Shown here piece after piece: positions 1-6,559 of a DNA stretch of 6,622 nt (position 1 is the stretch's first letter; every line of letters begins with the position of its first letter). The stretch is from Acidobacteriota bacterium (GTDB taxonomy: Bacteria > Acidobacteriota > Polarisedimenticolia > Gp22-AA2), in NCBI GenBank assembly GCA_027297005.1, contig JAPUIN010000336.1, positions 1-6,622 on the forward strand, in the 5' to 3' direction. The notes below the pieces were generated by a model, which worked only from the letters and a program-made list of their open reading frames with translations, was not told the origin of the DNA and did no database searches. A program made the position numbers and the translations under genes.

Positions 1-2
1 GG

Positions 3-2861
3 GCGATCCAGCTGTTGCAGCACTTCGCCACGCGGCACGGGGGACCTCCTGGCACGGAGTACCTGCATGACTTCCTGACCCTCGCCGGATTCAGCCCCTA
101 CCTCGGTGGCCTGCTCGTCCAGAACCCCGACTTTCTGGAAGTCCTCCCCTCGGGCGGCCCCGCCCGAGGCCCTCGTACTATCGAGGATCTCGACGAGGAT
201 CTGGCTCGTTTCCAGTCTCTGCGCGCGGGGGATGACGACTCGATCGTTCTTCGAAAATTCAAGCAGCGTGAATACCTGCGTATCGCACTTGCCGATGCTC
301 TCGGCACCGCAGACCTGCCCGCGATCACGCGAGCCCTGTCGCTCCTCGCCGACGTGCTGCTCCAGAAGGCGGTGCACATGGCGCGCGCGCCTCTTGAGGC
401 ACAGCACGGCCGTCCGACGAGCCGCGACGACCAGGGGCAGCTCGAGCAGGTCGATTTTACCATCGTCGCGCTCGGGAAGCTGGGTGGCGAGGAGCTCAAC
501 TACAGCAGCGATATCGACCTGATTTACCTCTACGGCCGTGACGGCGAGACGGCGGGCCTTGGCGAGAGAGGGGAGGGGGGGATCAGAAACCGCGAATTCT
601 TTACCCGCCTCGCCGCGGAGGTCACCCGACTGATCGCCGGAGGCGGACCCGAGGGGCAGGTCTTTCGGGTCGATCTCGATCTTCGCCCTGGAGGACGCGA
701 CGGTGACCTTGTCATGACCGTCAATGCCGCGACCGCTTACTACCGCAACTGGGCCGAGACGTGGGAACGGCAGGCGCTCTGCAAAGCGCGGCCGGCAGCC
801 GGGGATCTCCCGCTGGGCCGGCGATTCGTCGCGGAAGTTGAGGAACTGATTTATAGATGCGATCCCGATCCGTACATGACGCTGGAGATCAGCGCCATGA
901 AGGACCGGATCGACGCCCGTTTGAGCTCGCAGGGGCGCACCCGTACCGATATCAAGCTGGGATGGGGCGGGATCCGCGAGATCGAGTTCGCCGTCCAGGC
1001 GCTCCAGCTCCAACATGGCGGGCGGGACCCCTGGTTACGCGAGGGAAACACGCTGCTGGCGCTCCATCGTCTGGCGGAGAAGGGGTTCCTCGGCTACGCC
1101 GAGTGCGCGGCGCTCGGTGAGGCGTACGTTTTTCTGCGGGATCTGGAGCATCGGCTCCAGCTCGGACGCAACCGCCAAACCTCAAACCTGCCGGCGCGCA
1201 GCAAGGATCTTGAGCGGCTCGCGCGCCGGATGCGCTCCCTGCAGAGGACACCCGGCGGACCGGCGGAGGCATTGATGGAGGCCCTCGATCGTCACCGGGG
1301 CGTGGTACGCGCGTTCTACGACACCGTCTTCTCGAGCGCAGCGCAACCCCGGATCGGGGAGGGGATCGAGGAAGCCTGGCTGGAGCGACTCGACGAAGGT
1401 GCGCTGCGGGATCGCGTGCGGCGCGCGGGGATCGAGGACGCCGAGGTGGTCCTCCGCCCGGTGCAGCTGATCGGTCGCCGTCTCCATGAGGCGGCAGGCA
1501 CCTCCGAGCGTCGGTCGGTCTTCCGAAAGGCCGGATCCACTCTTCTGCAGATGGCGGCGGCGACATCGAACCCGCGACGGGCGCTCGGCAATCTCGAGAG
1601 GCTGATCGCCTCCCTCACCTCCCATCCCGAAAACCTCGAGCGCTTCCTGGCGCACCGCGAGATCCTGGGTCCGATCATCCAGGTCCTCGGGCGCAGCAAC
1701 ATGCTGGCGGGGCTTCTCATCCGACAACCGCTCATCCTCAGCAGACTCGAGGATCGCCTCAGGGTCGTGCGGACGACGACCGCGGACGACTATCGTCACG
1801 AGCTCGTCGAGCCGACCGCGAAGCCGGGACGTTCCCGCGCCGCCCGCCTCGCGGCTCTGCAGCGCCGTCAGCAGGAGGAGCTGGCGACCATTGCGCTGCG
1901 CGACATCAATCAGCAGTCGACATTGCGCCAGGCTCTCAAAAGCCTTTCGAACCTCGCCGATGCAGTTCTCGAGGCGGTGCTGAACCTCGAGCGCGAGGGG
2001 CTCGCGCCCCGCATGAGCGCTTCTCCGGCAGGCCCGCTCCTCACCGTGCTCGGCCTCGGTCGTCTCGGGTACCGTGAACTCGATTTCGGATCCGATCTCG
2101 ATCTGGTGTTCGTGCTCGACGGGGGACCGGCCTCTGTCGCTGTTCGCTGGTGCGAGGCGATCGTACGGACTCTCGGGACCCTCAGTCGCGATGGTCAGCT
2201 CTACAGGGTCGATCTTCGGCTGCGCCCTTCGGGACGCGAGGGGGAGCTCGTCCCAACTCTGGATGGGCTGGTGGAGTACTTCCGAAACGACGCCGAGGTC
2301 TGGGAGATGCAATCCTTTCTGAAGGCACGACCGGTCGCCGGTGATCTCGACCTCGGTCGGCAGGCGGTGGAGGCTGTGGAGCGCGTGATTCTGGAGCGTG
2401 CCCGAACGATGGACGCGCGCGAGATCGGCGAATCGATCGACGCGATGCGTCGGCGGATTCAAGACGAGTCGGCGCAGCCGGGAGGCGTGAAGCTGGGGGA
2501 AGGAGGCCTCCTCGACGTCCATTTTGCAATCGACGTCCTGCGTCTCCGACACGCGACGCCGAACCCTGCTGACAAAGATACGCTTCGTCTTCTGACCCAT
2601 CTTCACAGCCTGGGACACCTCCCCGAGTCCCAGATGGGCCATCTCTACGAGGGATACCTGTTTCTCCGCGCTCTCGAGCATGGAATGAGACTGCTCTACG
2701 ATCGCCCTCTCGGACATCTTCCCGAGGAACCCGAGGCGCTGGCCGAGTTAGCGATGGTGATCGATCCGGCCCGGCCATCCGGGCAGTTCCTGAGGGTTGG
2801 ATTCGAGCGGCACACGGCGCGGGTTCGCGAAACCTACGAGCGGATTCTCGCCGACGTCTGA
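3..2861 (+). CDS. glnE: Bifunctional glutamine synthetase adenylyltransferase / adenylyl-removing enzyme (5' partial)
   Basis: GlnE attaches AMP to a tyrosine of glutamine synthetase to lower its activity and removes it by phosphorolysis, under control of PII and glutamine in the cytoplasm. The family's duplicated layout is visible. Counting from the TTG at 15, the N-terminal (deadenylylating) nucleotidyltransferase has LGKLGGEELNYSSDIDL with Asp166/Asp168 and a third acidic site in VDLDLRPGG (Asp220). It is followed by the helical KLGWGGIREIEF block. The C-terminal (adenylylating) copy has LGLGRLGYRELDFGSDLDL with Asp694/Asp696, RVDLRLRPSG (Asp733) and KLGEGGLLDVHF. Both active sites look intact. 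The frame is open to the window edge (gcg atc cag ctg before the TTG), no ribosome binding site precedes the TTG, and family members have additional helices before the SPYLGGLLVQNPDFL segment, so I treat the gene as truncated by the window. The stop is TGA at 2859. Its target glutamine synthetase and PII are not in the window. Confidence 0.96.
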   Translation, partial: AIQLLQHFATRHGGPPGTEYLHDFLTLAGFSPYLGGLLVQNPDFLEVLPSGGPARGPRTIEDLDEDLARFQSLRAGDDDSIVLRKFKQREYLRIALADALGTADLPAITRALSLLADVLLQKAVHMARAPLEAQHGRPTSRDDQGQLEQVDFTIVALGKLGGEELNYSSDIDLIYLYGRDGETAGLGERGEGGIRNREFFTRLAAEVTRLIAGGGPEGQVFRVDLDLRPGGRDGDLVMTVNAATAYYRNWAETWERQALCKARPAAGDLPLGRRFVAEVEELIYRCDPDPYMTLEISAMKDRIDARLSSQGRTRTDIKLGWGGIREIEFAVQALQLQHGGRDPWLREGNTLLALHRLAEKGFLGYAECAALGEAYVFLRDLEHRLQLGRNRQTSNLPARSKDLERLARRMRSLQRTPGGPAEALMEALDRHRGVVRAFYDTVFSSAAQPRIGEGIEEAWLERLDEGALRDRVRRAGIEDAEVVLRPVQLIGRRLHEAAGTSERRSVFRKAGSTLLQMAAATSNPRRALGNLERLIASLTSHPENLERFLAHREILGPIIQVLGRSNMLAGLLIRQPLILSRLEDRLRVVRTTTADDYRHELVEPTAKPGRSRAARLAALQRRQQEELATIALRDINQQSTLRQALKSLSNLADAVLEAVLNLEREGLAPRMSASPAGPLLTVLGLGRLGYRELDFGSDLDLVFVLDGGPASVAVRWCEAIVRTLGTLSRDGQLYRVDLRLRPSGREGELVPTLDGLVEYFRNDAEVWEMQSFLKARPVAGDLDLGRQAVEAVERVILERARTMDAREIGESIDAMRRRIQDESAQPGGVKLGEGGLLDVHFAIDVLRLRHATPNPADKDTLRLLTHLHSLGHLPESQMGHLYEGYLFLRALEHGMRLLYDRPLGHLPEEPEALAELAMVIDPARPSGQFLRVGFERHTARVRETYERILADV

Positions 2862-2875
2862 ACGACTCGACGATT

Positions 2876-2904
2876 TCCACAAACTCTGTGAAAAAGTCTG
2901 TGGA
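2876..2904. repeat. Imperfect inverted repeat just after glnE, within a cluster of CCACA words
   Basis: TCCACAAACT (2876-2885) and AGTCTGTGGA (2895-2904) are inverted copies matching at 9 of 10 positions around a 9-base loop. The loop contains a further TGTGAAAA word. It begins 15 bases after the glnE stop. No T run follows, so it is not a classical intrinsic terminator; it could be an RNA hairpin ending glnE or protecting its 3' end, or a protein-binding site. On the minus strand TTTTTCACA (2895 to 2887) fits the loose DnaA-box pattern TTWTNCACA, but the strict TTATCCACA box is absent. The function is unknown. Confidence 0.45.
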
Positions 2905-2974
2905 CTGAGGGCGCTAGGGAGTCGAATTGTCTTGTGGTTCGAAGAGATAGAGCGGTTTGCACAATTTTCGGTCA

Positions 2975-3014
2975 TGGTCGCGGGTCAGGGGCGACCACCA
3001 TCCACCGTCGCCCC
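2975..3014 (+). terminator. Two mutually exclusive GC-rich hairpins between glnE and the next promoter (possible terminator)
   Basis: TGGTCGC (2975-2981) pairs with GCGACCA (2991-2997), a perfect 7-bp stem with a 9-base loop. GGGGCGAC (2988-2995) pairs with GTCGCCCC (3007-3014), a perfect 8-bp stem with an 11-base loop. The two stems share 2988-2997, so a transcript running out of glnE can form only one at a time. Both lie upstream of the promoter at 3036-3065, a sensible place for glnE transcription to end. There is no U tract after either stem, so intrinsic termination is doubtful; Rho-assisted or non-canonical termination, or an RNA switch, remain possible. The pairing is visible in the sequence; the role is inferred. 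Confidence 0.35.
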
Positions 3015-3035
3015 ATTGATGACCGGCCGCAACGT

Positions 3036-3065
3036 TTGACATCATTCCAGTCGTTCCATTATTAT
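3036..3065 (+). promoter_or_regulatory. Near-consensus sigma70-type promoter for the cNMP-FHA gene and downstream operon
   Basis: TTGACA at 3036-3041 matches the -35 consensus exactly. TATTAT at 3060-3065 matches the -10 consensus at five of six positions, with an 18-bp spacer. The region is clearly AT-richer than the coding DNA around it. The predicted transcription start lies near 3072, giving a leader of about 43 bases before the GTG at 3115. No second promoter of this quality is apparent before trpS, so it may drive the whole 3115-6622 unit. Confidence 0.7.
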
Positions 3066-3078
3066 CTCGCCGGTTGTG

Positions 3079-3086
3079 TATGCATA
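3079..3086. promoter_or_regulatory. Small palindrome TATGCATA in the 5' leader, possible operator
   Basis: TATGCATA is a perfect 8-bp palindrome located between the predicted transcription start (about 3072) and the ribosome binding site at 3101, where a repressor could act. The symmetry does not extend further, and such a short palindrome can arise by chance in an AT-rich stretch, so this is only a candidate. Confidence 0.2.
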
Positions 3087-3100
3087 ACTCGCTGCTGTAC

Positions 3101-3105
3101 AAGGA
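3101..3105 (+). promoter_or_regulatory. Ribosome binding site that fixes the GTG start of the cNMP-FHA gene
   Basis: AAGGA lies 9 bases before the GTG at 3115. This favours that GTG as the true start and gives a protein beginning MGADPFKDLI, directly ahead of the first conserved segment of the cyclic-nucleotide-binding fold. Confidence 0.65.
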
Positions 3106-3114
3106 TATTTCGCC

Positions 3115-3999
3115 GTGGGCGCCGATCCTTTCAAAGATTTAATCATCAAGCGCAAGAAAGGGGAGTCGATTTACCGTGAAGGGGATCTCGGCAGCGAGAT
3201 GTATGTCGTGCACTCGGGTTCAGTCTTGATCTTCCGGGAGTTCAACGGCACTCGACAGGAGCTCGCGGTCATGGAGAAGGGGGACTTCTTTGGTGAATTC
3301 GCCCTGCTCGAGGGCCTGCCCCGGACCGCCTGCGCCGAGGCTCTCGAAAACAGCCAACTGATCGAGATCAACAGCACCACCTTTGACAAGATGATCCGGG
3401 GCAACATCGAGATAGCGGTACGCATGCTCCGCAAACTGAGCAACCGTCTCCAGGAGGCGGGGCGCAAGATCGATACCCTGAGTCGAGCGGGAGCCGGCGC
3501 ACAAGCCGATACGACCGACGCCGATGCGGTCGACACCGATCGTCCGACCGAGGCGCCCCCCCCACCACCGGACGCGCCGCCATCATCCGGCGTGCAGGCC
3601 GTGCCGCAACCGCTCGCCGATGTCGAGGTGCCCGAAGGGGCACTGGGCGTTCTCGTTCTGGAGGGAGGGACGCGACATTTCCCGATCAACGTGGACACGG
3701 CCATCATCGGTCGCTACGACCCGGTGACCGGAACCCAGCCCGACATCGACCTGACTCAGGTCGACATCAACCGATCCGTGTCGCGCAGGCACGCCCGGAT
3801 CGTCAAACAGGACGGCGGCTTCGTGATCTCCGAGGAGGTCGGCGCGCTGAACGGCACCTTCGTCAACGGCCAGCGCCTGACGACTGGCAAACCGGCCACC
3901 GTTGTGAGCGGCGACAAGGTCGGGCTCGGCATGGTCTCTCTGATATTCAAAGCCTCCGACCGGGCCGGGAAGGAGCCCTCCTCGGCTCGCGAGTCCTGA
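3115..3999 (+). CDS. Cyclic nucleotide-binding domain / FHA domain fusion protein
   Basis: This 294-residue soluble protein has no signal peptide or membrane segment. Residues about 8-120 form a CAP-type cyclic-nucleotide-binding domain: GDLGSEMYVVHSGSV, then the phosphate-binding cassette GDFFGEFALLEGLPRTACAEA with Gly60-Glu61 and Arg70-Thr71 in the positions that bind cAMP or cGMP in the family, then a C-helix (IAVRMLRKLSNRLQEAGRKI). Residues about 125-170 are an Ala/Asp/Pro-rich linker containing a five-proline run. Residues about 172-285 form an FHA domain with Gly199-Arg200, Ser223-Arg-Arg-His226 and Asn246-Gly-Thr-Phe-Val-Asn-Gly252, the residues that read phosphothreonine. There is no helix-turn-helix, so it is not a Crp-like transcription factor; an adaptor joining cyclic-nucleotide sensing to Ser/Thr-kinase signalling is the best inference. 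It has its own promoter and ribosome binding site and begins a probable operon with trpS-scpAB. A run of eight C (3556-3563) lies in the linker. Its ligand and phosphopeptide partner cannot be told from sequence. Confidence 0.9.
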   Translation: MGADPFKDLIIKRKKGESIYREGDLGSEMYVVHSGSVLIFREFNGTRQELAVMEKGDFFGEFALLEGLPRTACAEALENSQLIEINSTTFDKMIRGNIEIAVRMLRKLSNRLQEAGRKIDTLSRAGAGAQADTTDADAVDTDRPTEAPPPPPDAPPSSGVQAVPQPLADVEVPEGALGVLVLEGGTRHFPINVDTAIIGRYDPVTGTQPDIDLTQVDINRSVSRRHARIVKQDGGFVISEEVGALNGTFVNGQRLTTGKPATVVSGDKVGLGMVSLIFKASDRAGKEPSSARES

Positions 4000-4054
4000 G
4001 CCGATCTCCAATGGATCAAACGCCCCCCGGCGCTTGCCACAGCGAGAAACCAGC

Positions 4055-5065
4055 ATGACGCCCTCGCGCCAGCCCCGTGTGCTTTCCGGATTTCGACCGA
4101 CAGGCCCGATGCATATCGGCCACCTGGTCGGAGCGCTGGAGAACTGGGTGCGACTGCAGGAGACCCACGACTGCTTCTTCGCCATCTGCGACTGGCATGC
4201 CCTCACCAGCGATTACACTGAGACCGCACCAATGAAGGGGCACATCGTGGAGATGGCGACCGATTGGCTGGCCTCCGGTCTGGATCCGAAGCGCTCCACG
4301 CTGTTCGTCCAGTCGCATGTTCCGGAGCACGCCGAGCTTCACCTGCTGCTTTCGATGATTGTGCCGGTTCCTTGGCTGGAGCGCGTTCCCTCCTACAAGG
4401 AACAACAGCAGCAGATCACGAATCGTGACCTGACCAATTACGGATTTCTTGGCTATCCCGTCCTGCAGTGCGCGGATATTCTCATCTACAGGGCTGAATT
4501 CGTCCCTGTGGGGGAGGACCAACTCCCTCACTTGGAGCTGTGCCGGGAGATCGCCCGGCGTTTCAACGGACTGTATGGGGAGGTCTTTCCAGAGCCCGCG
4601 TCGCTGACGACTCGCACGCCCCGCCTGCCGGGAACCGACGGCCGCAAGATGAGTAAATCGTACGGCAACGCAGTGAATTTGGGGGATACGACGGACACCA
4701 TCCGTGGCAAGATCCTGAAGATGGTGACCGACCCGGCCCGCAAGCGACGCAATGACCCGGGCAATCCGGATATCTGCCCCGTCTTCGACCTTCACAAGGT
4801 GTTCAGCGACGCTGCAACCAGAGAACTGGTCGACCGCGAGTGCCGGCGCGCCGGGATCGGGTGTGTCGACTGCAAGAAGGCTCTGCTTGGGCAGATGGGT
4901 CCGGCCCTGGCTCCTTTTCAGGAGCGCCGGGCCGACCTGCTGAATCGCCGCTCGTACGTCCTCGATGTGCTCGCCCAAGGCGCGCGGCGGGCCCGTGAGG
5001 AGGCGCGGGCGACGATGCATCGGGTCCGCGAGGTGATGCGGATCGATTCGGAGGCCGCACCGTGA
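4055..5065 (+). CDS. trpS: Tryptophanyl-tRNA synthetase
   Basis: This class I synthetase charges tRNA(Trp) with tryptophan using ATP. The 336-residue protein has the family's usual length. The opening RVLSGFRPTGPMHIGHLVGAL carries the HIGH motif (His20-Ile-Gly-His23), and GRKMSKSYGN carries an intact KMSKS loop (Lys198-Ser202). Between them, VPSYKEQQQQ, GFLGYPVLQCADIL and PVGEDQLPHLE are typical TrpRS segments. The later blocks GNPDICPVFDLHKVFSD and CRRAGIGCVDCKK mark the TrpRS subgroup with a Cys-containing C-terminal region, which differs from the E. coli and Bacillus form. I choose the ATG at 4055, with a weak GAGAAA 5-10 bases upstream; a TTG at 4034 would add seven residues but has no ribosome binding site. 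It starts 55 bp after the cNMP-FHA gene and its last 4 bp overlap scpA. Confidence 0.96.
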   Translation: MTPSRQPRVLSGFRPTGPMHIGHLVGALENWVRLQETHDCFFAICDWHALTSDYTETAPMKGHIVEMATDWLASGLDPKRSTLFVQSHVPEHAELHLLLSMIVPVPWLERVPSYKEQQQQITNRDLTNYGFLGYPVLQCADILIYRAEFVPVGEDQLPHLELCREIARRFNGLYGEVFPEPASLTTRTPRLPGTDGRKMSKSYGNAVNLGDTTDTIRGKILKMVTDPARKRRNDPGNPDICPVFDLHKVFSDAATRELVDRECRRAGIGCVDCKKALLGQMGPALAPFQERRADLLNRRSYVLDVLAQGARRAREEARATMHRVREVMRIDSEAAP

Positions 5066-5859
5066 GTCAGCCGATCCCGGCGTCAGGAACCGACTGGCGC
5101 CGTACGCCGTGCCACGTCCAGTTGCAGTCGTTCCACGGCCCGATGGACTTGCTGCTTCATCTGACCCGAACCGGTGAGATCGACGCGGCCGACCTTCCGA
5201 TCATCGAGATCGTCCGCCAATACGAGGCTTACCTCGATTTGATGGAGCGGATCGACCTGGAGGCGGCCGGCGAGTACCTCCTGGTCGCGGCGACACTCGC
5301 GCACCTCAAGTCGCGCCGGTTACTCCCGGTGGATCCGACGTCTCCGGATGAAGAAACGGCCGACGAGATGTTCGACGATGCGGCGCTCCGCGATGGCCTA
5401 CCCCTACTTCGCCGTGCGGCGGAGCATCTTCAGGAGCGTGAAGCGGCGATGGAACTGGTTTATCGTCGCCCCCCGGATCGTGTTGCCGAATTCGCCGGTG
5501 AGCAGGGAATCGATGCTGATCTGTTCTCGCTGGTCAAGGCGCTGCAGGCCGTCCTGAGCCGCGTCAAAGAGACGGCGACGGCGCGCATCAGTCGCGAGAG
5601 GATGTCACTGGTCGATCGTCTCAACTGGTTGGTCGAGACGCTGCACGAGAAGCGGCGCATTTCGTTCGGGGTCCTGTTCGAGGGGCTGTCGGATCGTCTG
5701 ACCTGTATCATCACCTTTCTCGCACTGCTCGAGGTGATCCGCTTAAGGATCGCCCGCGCGTTCATGAGTCATCGAGAGGACGCGATTCTGATCGAGCTCA
5801 TCGAAGGAACGGTCGGCAGCCCTGCGCCGACGACCGAGGAACCGCGCAGCCATGTCTGA
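5062..5859 (+). CDS. scpA: Segregation and condensation protein A (kleisin subunit of SMC-ScpAB)
   Basis: ScpA is the kleisin that bridges the SMC dimer and binds ScpB, forming the ring that loads on and compacts the chromosome. The 265-residue protein shows the family's N-terminal signature VQLQSFHGPMDLLLHLTRTG (residues 19-38) followed by DLPIIEIVRQYEAYLDLM and EYLLVAATLAHLKSRRLLP, the helical region that contacts the SMC neck. A variable acidic linker follows. The C-terminal winged helix (about 205-255, RISFGVLFEGLSDRL to EVIRLRIARAF) binds the SMC head. The start is GTG at 5062, which overlaps the trpS stop (GTGA) and is preceded by GGAGG at 5050-5054 with 7-base spacing. The first 18 residues form a short extension before the conserved fold. 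It overlaps scpB by 8 bp, as expected for partners made in fixed proportion. Confidence 0.95.
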   Translation: MSQPIPASGTDWRRTPCHVQLQSFHGPMDLLLHLTRTGEIDAADLPIIEIVRQYEAYLDLMERIDLEAAGEYLLVAATLAHLKSRRLLPVDPTSPDEETADEMFDDAALRDGLPLLRRAAEHLQEREAAMELVYRRPPDRVAEFAGEQGIDADLFSLVKALQAVLSRVKETATARISRERMSLVDRLNWLVETLHEKRRISFGVLFEGLSDRLTCIITFLALLEVIRLRIARAFMSHREDAILIELIEGTVGSPAPTTEEPRSHV

Positions 5860-6559
5860 CACTGACTCGCCGACGCAGGATCGTGATGGCCTGCACGCCA
5901 TCGTCGAGGCGCTGATCTTCGCTTCCGAAGAGCCGCTCACAATCGACGACCTCATCGATCTGTTCCCGAAGGAGACTAAGAAAAGACTCGAGGAGGCCCT
6001 GGAGGAGGTGGGGCGCTCGTATGCGGACGCGCGTCGCGGACTTCAGGTCACCCGTGTGGCGGGCGGTTATGCGATCACGACCCGGCCGGATCTCGGAGGG
6101 TGGGTGCGCGCGCTGTTCCGTTCGCGCAATCGTCGCCGTCTTTCAGCGGCAGCGCTGGAGACGCTGGCGATCATCGCCTACCGTCAGCCGATCACAACCC
6201 CCGAGATTCAGGGCCTCAGAGGGATCGATCCGAGCGGTGTCCTGCAGAACCTGCTCGACAAGAAACTGGTGCGCGTGCTGGGGCGCAAGAAGGTGGTCGG
6301 AAAACCGATCCTCTACAGTACGACGCGCGAGTTCCTGACTCACTTCGGCCTCAACTCACTCGAAGATCTTCCGAGTGTCGAGGAGTTCGGCGGGCTCGCC
6401 GGGCTCGGCCCCACGCCCGCCGCGTCTTCAAACACGCCGGGGGGAGAGGTAGGCTTGCAGGCCGCCGCCGCGGAGGGGGAGCCCGGGCCGGGAACGGAGG
6501 AGCAGAATGGCGAAATCACGGCGGAGGAAACGCAGGACGGCGCGGACGACGTCTTCTGA
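5852..6559 (+). CDS. scpB: Segregation and condensation protein B (SMC-ScpAB subunit)
   Basis: ScpB dimers bind the middle of ScpA in the bacterial condensin. The 235-residue protein has two winged-helix domains. The first is residues about 9-85 (AIVEALIFASEEPLTIDDL to GGYAITTRPDLGGWV). The second is about 95-170, with the very characteristic LSAAALETLAIIAYRQPITTPEIQ, RGIDPSGVLQNLLDKKLVRVLGRK and YSTTREFLTHFGLNSLEDLP. Residues from about 180 form a low-complexity tail rich in Gly, Ala, Glu and Asp, probably disordered, ending in acidic residues before VF. The ATG at 5852 lies inside the end of scpA (8-bp overlap), with GAGGA at 5836-5840 eleven bases upstream. The last 53 bp are shared in another frame with the following pseudouridine synthase gene. 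Confidence 0.95.
   Translation: MSDTDSPTQDRDGLHAIVEALIFASEEPLTIDDLIDLFPKETKKRLEEALEEVGRSYADARRGLQVTRVAGGYAITTRPDLGGWVRALFRSRNRRRLSAAALETLAIIAYRQPITTPEIQGLRGIDPSGVLQNLLDKKLVRVLGRKKVVGKPILYSTTREFLTHFGLNSLEDLPSVEEFGGLAGLGPTPAASSNTPGGEVGLQAAAAEGEPGPGTEEQNGEITAEETQDGADDVF
6496..6502 (+). promoter_or_regulatory. Strong internal ribosome binding site for the pseudouridine synthase gene
   Basis: GGAGGAG within the scpB coding tail ends 4 bases before the ATG at 6507 (6 bases if GGAGG is taken as the core). It is the strongest Shine-Dalgarno match in the last part of the window. It supports a start well inside scpB rather than after its stop. Confidence 0.65.

Noticed and set aside
1182..2717. 511-residue open frame on the minus strand, inside glnE
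   Set aside because: It is antisense to a fully conserved gene and shows no recognisable domain. Long antisense open frames are expected in GC-rich genes with strong third-position bias.
2873..2963. Chromosomal replication origin
   Set aside because: The CCACA words are degenerate, there is no strict DnaA box or clear AT-rich unwinding element, and no dnaA, dnaN or gyrase gene is nearby. Kept only as a low-confidence binding cluster.
2797..3039. 80-codon + strand frame starting inside the end of glnE and running through the intergenic region
   Set aside because: It has no ribosome binding site, no family resemblance and no consistent codon bias, and it runs through the hairpins and ends in the -35 box of the promoter.
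3115..3999. Crp/Fnr-type transcription factor
   Set aside because: The N-terminal sensor domain resembles Crp, but the C-terminal part is an FHA domain, not a helix-turn-helix, so DNA binding is not supported.
4021..4032. Small hairpin CGCC-CCCC-GGCG between the cNMP-FHA gene and trpS, as a terminator
   Set aside because: The stem is only four base pairs with no T run, so it is too weak to separate the two genes.
4034..4054. Earlier TTG start for trpS adding seven residues (MPQRETS)
   Set aside because: No ribosome binding site precedes it, and the ATG at 4055 gives the usual short N-terminus before RVLSGFRPTG.
4016..5020. 334-residue open frame on the minus strand opposite trpS
   Set aside because: It mirrors the trpS codon pattern, shows no recognisable motif, and trpS on the + strand has all of its family signatures.
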